The position numbers were made by a program, and so were the translations under genes. Under the pieces are notes generated by a model. That model was given only the letters and a program-made list of their open reading frames with translations. It made no database searches and was not told the DNA's origin. Shown here one piece after another: positions 59,286 through 64,000 of a stretch of 64,000 bases of DNA; position 1 is the first letter of the stretch, and the number at the start of each line of letters is the position of its first letter. The stretch spans positions 4,362,001 through 4,426,000 of the forward strand of contig JADJGF010000001.1 in assembly GCA_016708125.1 (NCBI GenBank), in the 5' to 3' direction. The stretch is from Ignavibacteriota bacterium (GTDB lineage Bacteria; Bacteroidota; Ignavibacteria; Ignavibacteriales; Melioribacteraceae).

Positions 59286-62126
59286 CTAATTAAATATTAT
59301 TGAAAATCCTAATCTAATTTCTCTCGGCAAACTAACTCTTTCTTCTCTGCTGTAATAATTATCTAAATATGAAACATTAAATAAACCCGGATCTTCCAAA
59401 AGTCTTCTTCTTAAATCAGCAAACTGACTTGCATTAATTTTTTCTTCGGCACTTTCCAAAGCTTCGCCGGAACTTGCCCAAACATATCTTTGATTCTGAA
59501 CATCAAATACATTTTTAACTTGAATAAAAACAGAAAGATCAATTGGTTCAATTGTGAAAAATTTCTCCAATTTAAAATCCACATTCCATTGAAATGGTTT
59601 GTTTGCCGATGTTTGCTCATAAGTTATTGTTGATAAAGTCGGCGGAAGCGCAGGTGTATATGGAGTTCCGGTTTGCAAAGTATAAACAATTCCAGCCGAC
59701 CAATCTCTTGGTTCCGAAATTGTAACAGTTCCGTTTATTAAATGTGAACGATCAAAACTTAATGGAACTAAAAAAGTTTCGGTTTGTTTTCCGGCAGATT
59801 CACTGAAGAAAAGATCTTCCGTTGGCTCAGTTCTATTTCCTTCGGCAACTTGATATGTATAGTCAAGTGTAGCTGAAAATAAACTTCCCGGGGCTTGTCT
59901 TTTTATAAAGGATAAAGTTAAACCCTTTACGTTTGCATAAGAAAGATTTGTTAAAACTTGATACTCTCTTGCATTTTGTGAATAAACTGTTTGAGTATAA
60001 ATATAGTCCCTTACGTCTTTGTAGAAACCCGTTAAATCAAATTTGAAATCATCAGTTAATTGCTGCTGCAAACCTACTTCATATTGAATTGATCTTTCCG
60101 GATTTACATTTGCATTTCCAAATCTTGCAACTGTAGAAACATTTTCAACTTCCCAAATTAAATTTCTGTACAAACTTGATAATGAACCGATTTGATAAAA
60201 GTGTCCATATGAAAATCTAATTACTCCTCTATCGGTTATTGGATAAGAAACACTCAATCGCGGTGAAAACATATGTTTAACTTCTGCATCGGTTACGTAT
60301 TGTGTTAAGTTCCCACTTTTTTCATCGTCAATTTCTTGTGATAAATTGTAATTATATTTTTCTGCGGGATCAAAATATTCATATCTCAATCCGGCATTAA
60401 GAATAAGTGTTTTTGCTAATTCAATTTTATCTTGAATATAAGCAGCAAATTGAGTTGGACTTACTTCAAAATTATCAACTTCCGGATCTAAAACATTTTT
60501 ATATTGAACATTATCGCCGTATAATAAATCACTTGGACTTAACACACTGTTATCAGCTTTAACAAAATCCAAAGTATAAGCTTCTCTAACTAAATCATGT
60601 TTTCTAAACTCAAATCCGGCTTTAACTTCATGAATATTAAAAAGCTGTGAAACAATATCGCCTTTTAAACTGTAAGTTTTTGTTGTTCTATCTGATCTAT
60701 AATTATCCGTTCCGCCGGAATAATAAAGTGTTGTACCAATTGTCTGGCTGAAAAAGTTTGGTAAATATCTTTTATCATTATAATCTTCATACAAATAATA
60801 TTTTGCATTATTCCATGAAAACGAGCCTTTAATTGTATAGAATGTTGAGTTACTTATCGTATGAGTTAGATCAAGTGATTGAACAATACCAGTACTGTAA
60901 TCTGTACCTAAACCATCCGGATTAAATAAATATTGTCTTCCTCTTGTTAAATCATATCCGGGTCCAAATGCACTTGACTGAGACTTATCATAAACAAATT
61001 CATATTTCAATTTAATTAAAGATCCAAAATTATGACTAATATTTGCTTGAATATTCCAATCTTGAGAAGGATCCATTGCAACTAAAGAATTATCTCCGGT
61101 CGGTAAACCATTACTTGTTTTTGAATAGGGATTAAAATAATACGGCTGACTTGCATCGCCGTTTCTTGGATCTGTGCTTTCAAAAGCTTCTGCAGTTAAA
61201 TAAGAATCTGTTGTATTATATAATCTCTGTCCGTAATAAACTCCTTTATCATCTTCAAAAATTCCGGATATAAAAAATTTTGTATCATTTGAATAAGGAA
61301 TTTTTCCGCCAAATGTAAATTCAACACGTTTTCTATTTAACGGATCAAAATCTTCTATGTTTTTAAATAATTCTTTATTTGATGAAAGATATTCACCAGT
61401 ATAACCTCTTAAACTAAAACTATATTTATCTCCGCCTTCTTTTGTTACATAATTAACAACACCGCTTAGTGCATTGCCAAATTCAGCACCAAAAGTTCCG
61501 GTTGAAACAGAAACTTCTTGAACAGCATTTGTTGCAACGCCAACGGCTTTAGAATTTCCGTACGGATCATTTATTGAAAGTCCATTAATTTGATAAGCAA
61601 CTTCATTATCTCTTCCGCCTCTAACGTGTAAAGTTCCATCATCATTTTGAACAACACCGGCTTGAAGTTTAATTACGTCTGCAATATTATCAACCGGTAG
61701 AATATCCAAAGTTTCGGAATTTATTGCAACAGTAGGATTTGTTAAATCCTGGCGAATTAAAGGATTTCGCTCACCTTGAACAATTACTGCATCCATTTCA
61801 ATTGCACCGGAAGGAAGCGAAAAATCAATTGCGGTTGTAAATCCAACATTAACTCTTACATTGGTTCTTGTTACTTTTTGATAACCTATATAAGATGCCG
61901 TAACTGTGTAAACTGCCGGCGGAACATTTAGAATTACAAAATTTCCGTCAATATCTGTTGCGGATCCAATTGAAGCATCCTCGATAAAGACATTTGCAAA
62001 CGGAATTCCTTCACCGGTTGCGGCATCAAGAACTTTGCCCATTATTTTTCCGGTGGATTGCGCAAAATTTACCGAATAAGTTAAAGTGAAAAGTGAAATT
62101 AAAAAAAGTAAAAATTTGTTTTTCAT
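59286..62126 (-). CDS. TonB-dependent outer-membrane receptor (locus C)
   Basis: This 946-residue protein has a signal peptide (1-22), a carboxypeptidase-regulatory-like domain (about 25-110, GKIMGKVLDAAT, DIDGNFVILNV), a plug (about 130-235, LHVRGGRDNEVAYQINGLS and FGAEFGNALSGVVNYVT) and a barrel ending EIRLGFSIIFN. The downstream genes are the FnIII cargo (42-nt gap) and PorV-like protein. Substrate is unknown. Like the other two receptors it lacks a SusD partner. Confidence 0.93.
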   Translation of the reverse strand: MKNKFLLFLISLFTLTYSVNFAQSTGKIMGKVLDAATGEGIPFANVFIEDASIGSATDIDGNFVILNVPPAVYTVTASYIGYQKVTRTNVRVNVGFTTAIDFSLPSGAIEMDAVIVQGERNPLIRQDLTNPTVAINSETLDILPVDNIADVIKLQAGVVQNDDGTLHVRGGRDNEVAYQINGLSINDPYGNSKAVGVATNAVQEVSVSTGTFGAEFGNALSGVVNYVTKEGGDKYSFSLRGYTGEYLSSNKELFKNIEDFDPLNRKRVEFTFGGKIPYSNDTKFFISGIFEDDKGVYYGQRLYNTTDSYLTAEAFESTDPRNGDASQPYYFNPYSKTSNGLPTGDNSLVAMDPSQDWNIQANISHNFGSLIKLKYEFVYDKSQSSAFGPGYDLTRGRQYLFNPDGLGTDYSTGIVQSLDLTHTISNSTFYTIKGSFSWNNAKYYLYEDYNDKRYLPNFFSQTIGTTLYYSGGTDNYRSDRTTKTYSLKGDIVSQLFNIHEVKAGFEFRKHDLVREAYTLDFVKADNSVLSPSDLLYGDNVQYKNVLDPEVDNFEVSPTQFAAYIQDKIELAKTLILNAGLRYEYFDPAEKYNYNLSQEIDDEKSGNLTQYVTDAEVKHMFSPRLSVSYPITDRGVIRFSYGHFYQIGSLSSLYRNLIWEVENVSTVARFGNANVNPERSIQYEVGLQQQLTDDFKFDLTGFYKDVRDYIYTQTVYSQNAREYQVLTNLSYANVKGLTLSFIKRQAPGSLFSATLDYTYQVAEGNRTEPTEDLFFSESAGKQTETFLVPLSFDRSHLINGTVTISEPRDWSAGIVYTLQTGTPYTPALPPTLSTITYEQTSANKPFQWNVDFKLEKFFTIEPIDLSVFIQVKNVFDVQNQRYVWASSGEALESAEEKINASQFADLRRRLLEDPGLFNVSYLDNYYSREERVSLPREIRLGFSIIFN

Positions 62127-62193
62127 AAAATCTCCGGCTCAACTGTAGTTGAATTGAAGTTTGAGTCTTGAAGAAACATATACTCTAAAATAT

Positions 62194-62227
62194 TTCACAA
62201 CCAAGAATTATTTCCCGGTTGTGAAAA
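62194..62227 (-). terminator. Hairpin after the FG-GAP cargo gene
   Basis: TTTCACAACC and GGTTGTGAAA form a perfect 10-bp stem with a 14-nt loop just downstream of the stop codon at 62235 on the minus strand. The following T-tract is weak, so termination may be partial. Confidence 0.5.
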
Positions 62228-62234
62228 TTGAAAT

Positions 62235-64000
62235 TTATTTTAAAACCGTCATTTTAATTGATTTGGAAAAATTACCAAACTTCAATTCTGCTAAATAATT
62301 TCCGCTTGTAACTTTGCTTCCGTTGTTATTAGTTCCATCCCAAATAATTTGATGATTTCCGTTTTTGTAATTTTGAAAATCAATTAAAGATTTAATTTCT
62401 TGACCAAGCATATTATATATTTTTAACGAAATTTGTTTGTCAATTGGCAATGAAAAATTAATTGTCGTAGATGGATTAAACGGATTTGGATAATTTTGCT
62501 GCAATTTGTAATCATCCGGAGTAACTATTCCATAAAGATTTTCTTTCAATCCAACTGCCGTTCCGTCATATTCCAAAACTCTAATTGTTTGTCTATAATT
62601 ATTAAAAATTTTATAACTTTCATCATTATTTAGAATCCACTGTCCAATACCTGTAGTATCAATCCAATCATAAATATTTATTTCTATTGAATCATAGACA
62701 CTTTGTTCTGCTAAAACTATTTCTAAATTTCCGTCTTTATCAAGATCAACGTTATCCGCAAAAATATAGGATGTAAAAGGTGTTTCTTTTTTTATTGTAT
62801 CAATAACGGTTGGATCAAATCCAATAGGAGTTTCAACAACTTCCATTGAGTCTGTTCCCGCATATAACGTATCAAGTCTATAAGTTACTTTTCCGTTATG
62901 AATATCCCAAGTTGCAAAAACATCTCCACCTTCACCATTATAAACCAAATTCAAATCATAAGAATTGCGTTCTAACAAACTTCCTTCACCTTTATATTGA
63001 ATTGCAACTAAATTTAATCCTGTTCCGCCGCCAGTATAAAGTTCATCTTTCCCATCTTTATTTAAATCACCTTTAACAATAGGCCAAAGTTCAACTGCAG
63101 TTTTTTCCGCTAAAGCGGCAATTTCTGAACTTTTTATAATTTCTGCATAATTTTGAGTTTGAGAATCATTTGTCCAAATGTTTTCACCGGAAGCTGTACT
63201 TGGAAAACTTAAAACTGCAACTGCGTGAGCATTTCCGTATTGAGTACCATAAATTTCATCTTTACCATCGCCATCCACATCGGCAGCGCGAGCACCAAAA
63301 TAACTAACGCCATCAACTGCACAATATTCATGATATACGCCTTTAGCTTTAGCATCAGCATTATCTGTTGCAGTTGGATAAGAATATGAATTTGGTCCAT
63401 TTACTCCTATTGACCAAAAACCATAATTACTCCAGGTATGATTTAAAATTTCTAATTTTCCGTCTCCGTTTATATCACATGGTTCTGCATTCCAAAAAGA
63501 ACCTCCTGCACCCCAATCACCGCCATTAGTTTGTTCCCCTGGCTTTCCACCTTCAATCTTAATAGTCGCAAATCCGGGGTTTCCTGGTGCATAAGTACCA
63601 GTAACAGATAAAATAAGAACATCTTGTCTTGGATCTTCACCGTGAGGAATAATCTCAGTTTTTCCATCACCATCAAAATCATAAACAGTTAATACTTCTC
63701 TATAAGATCTAAAACCTTCACGTCCTCCAGCACCAGCAATTTTGGCTGGTGTAATACCAAATGCTGGTTGGGTTCCCCAACTAGTTCCATCCCATTCAAA
63801 AATAACAATTCTTCCAATTGAACCATCATCATTTTTATAGTAAGCTTGTTCAAAAATTATTTCCTTTTTACCATCTCCGTCACAATCACCAACTTGAATA
63901 AACCGAGGTGTTGATTGAAATCTTGTATGCCCAACATCTGCAGGTTCTGCCATTTTATCTTTTGTAATTACAGGAGATGACCAAATTATCTCTAATAAAG
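62235..64000 (-). CDS. Secreted FG-GAP/VCBS-repeat protein with T9SS sorting domain (5' end beyond window)
   Basis: The reading frame is open to the window edge; an ATG at 63953 is not the true start because the upstream codons (for example SSPVITKDK) continue without a stop. Visible are repeats of the FG-GAP type with calcium-binding loops (GDCDGDGKKEIIFE, YDFDGDGKTEIIPH, CDINGDGKLEILNH, ADVDGDGKDEIYGT, GDLNKDGKDELYTG, VDLDKDGNLEIVLA), the pattern of an integrin-like propeller. A T9SS domain (QNYPNPFNPSTTIN, ending KMTVLK) closes the protein. It is likely a surface adhesin or binding protein in locus C. Confidence 0.85.
   Translation of the reverse strand, partial: LLEIIWSSPVITKDKMAEPADVGHTRFQSTPRFIQVGDCDGDGKKEIIFEQAYYKNDDGSIGRIVIFEWDGTSWGTQPAFGITPAKIAGAGGREGFRSYREVLTVYDFDGDGKTEIIPHGEDPRQDVLILSVTGTYAPGNPGFATIKIEGGKPGEQTNGGDWGAGGSFWNAEPCDINGDGKLEILNHTWSNYGFWSIGVNGPNSYSYPTATDNADAKAKGVYHEYCAVDGVSYFGARAADVDGDGKDEIYGTQYGNAHAVAVLSFPSTASGENIWTNDSQTQNYAEIIKSSEIAALAEKTAVELWPIVKGDLNKDGKDELYTGGGTGLNLVAIQYKGEGSLLERNSYDLNLVYNGEGGDVFATWDIHNGKVTYRLDTLYAGTDSMEVVETPIGFDPTVIDTIKKETPFTSYIFADNVDLDKDGNLEIVLAEQSVYDSIEINIYDWIDTTGIGQWILNNDESYKIFNNYRQTIRVLEYDGTAVGLKENLYGIVTPDDYKLQQNYPNPFNPSTTINFSLPIDKQISLKIYNMLGQEIKSLIDFQNYKNGNHQIIWDGTNNNGSKVTSGNYLAELKFGNFSKSIKMTVLK

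Overview
The window is AT-rich and reads like a chromosome segment from the Ignavibacteria / Bacteroidota-Chlorobi lineage. The evidence is the many secreted proteins ending in type IX secretion (T9SS) sorting domains with the QNYPNPFNPST motif, several PorV/PorQ-like outer-membrane proteins, TonB-dependent receptors with an N-terminal carboxypeptidase-regulatory-like domain, an atpD-atpC pair separated from the other ATP synthase genes, and one candidate TTG/TAnnTTTG promoter. No tRNA, rRNA, CRISPR array, transposase or prophage was seen.

Layout. 1-1531 (+): tail of an Rrf2-type regulator, a small unknown gene, an IscA-type Fe-S carrier and a Mn/Fe superoxide dismutase. 1596-3420 (-): atpC and atpD. 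3496-16019 (-): locus A, a surface/secretion operon with an FnIII cargo, an OB-fold cargo, a lipoprotein, a TonB receptor, an inserted four-helix-bundle gene, a PorV-like barrel, an NHL lipoprotein and a secreted endonuclease/phosphatase. 16027-16594 (-): PIN toxin with antitoxin. 16724-19456 (-): four-subunit 2-oxoacid:ferredoxin oxidoreductase. 19856-20313 (-): DUF2283 / DUF4258-like pair. 20452-24166 (+): two tandem mosaic surface genes, the second frameshifted.

24346-44717 (-): locus B, the most interesting region. It is a tightly packed series of genes: a GH114-type endo-polygalactosaminidase, a secreted protein with two tandem copies of a CBM9-like module, a TonB receptor, a PorV-like protein, a propeller lipoprotein, an FnIII cargo, a DUF4874/DUF4832 cargo, a 46-residue membrane protein, a sodium:solute symporter, a galactokinase-like GHMP kinase, a sugar nucleotidyltransferase, a ROK regulator, a NagX/HGSNAT-like membrane acyltransferase and a GH109-like enzyme. 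Read together they look like a SusD-less glycan utilisation locus, plausibly for an alpha-linked galactosamine/GalNAc polymer. That substrate is an inference.

44891-54528: lipA (-); zf-TFIIB, LemA and M48 protease genes (+); an antitoxin with a frameshifted PIN toxin (+); E2, fused E1 and lipB (-); and nth (-). Lipoate synthesis therefore lies next to a lipoate-dependent dehydrogenase. 54603-64000 (-): locus C, with a PorV-like protein, a 1180-residue FnIII cargo, a TonB receptor and an FG-GAP cargo that runs off the window.

Three recurring themes stand out: a TonB receptor + PorV-like + FnIII-cargo triad without SusD in three loci; small palindromic repeats, two of them inside coding sequence at the same loop of T9SS sorting domains; and within-gene base-composition switches at 20.4-24.2 kb.
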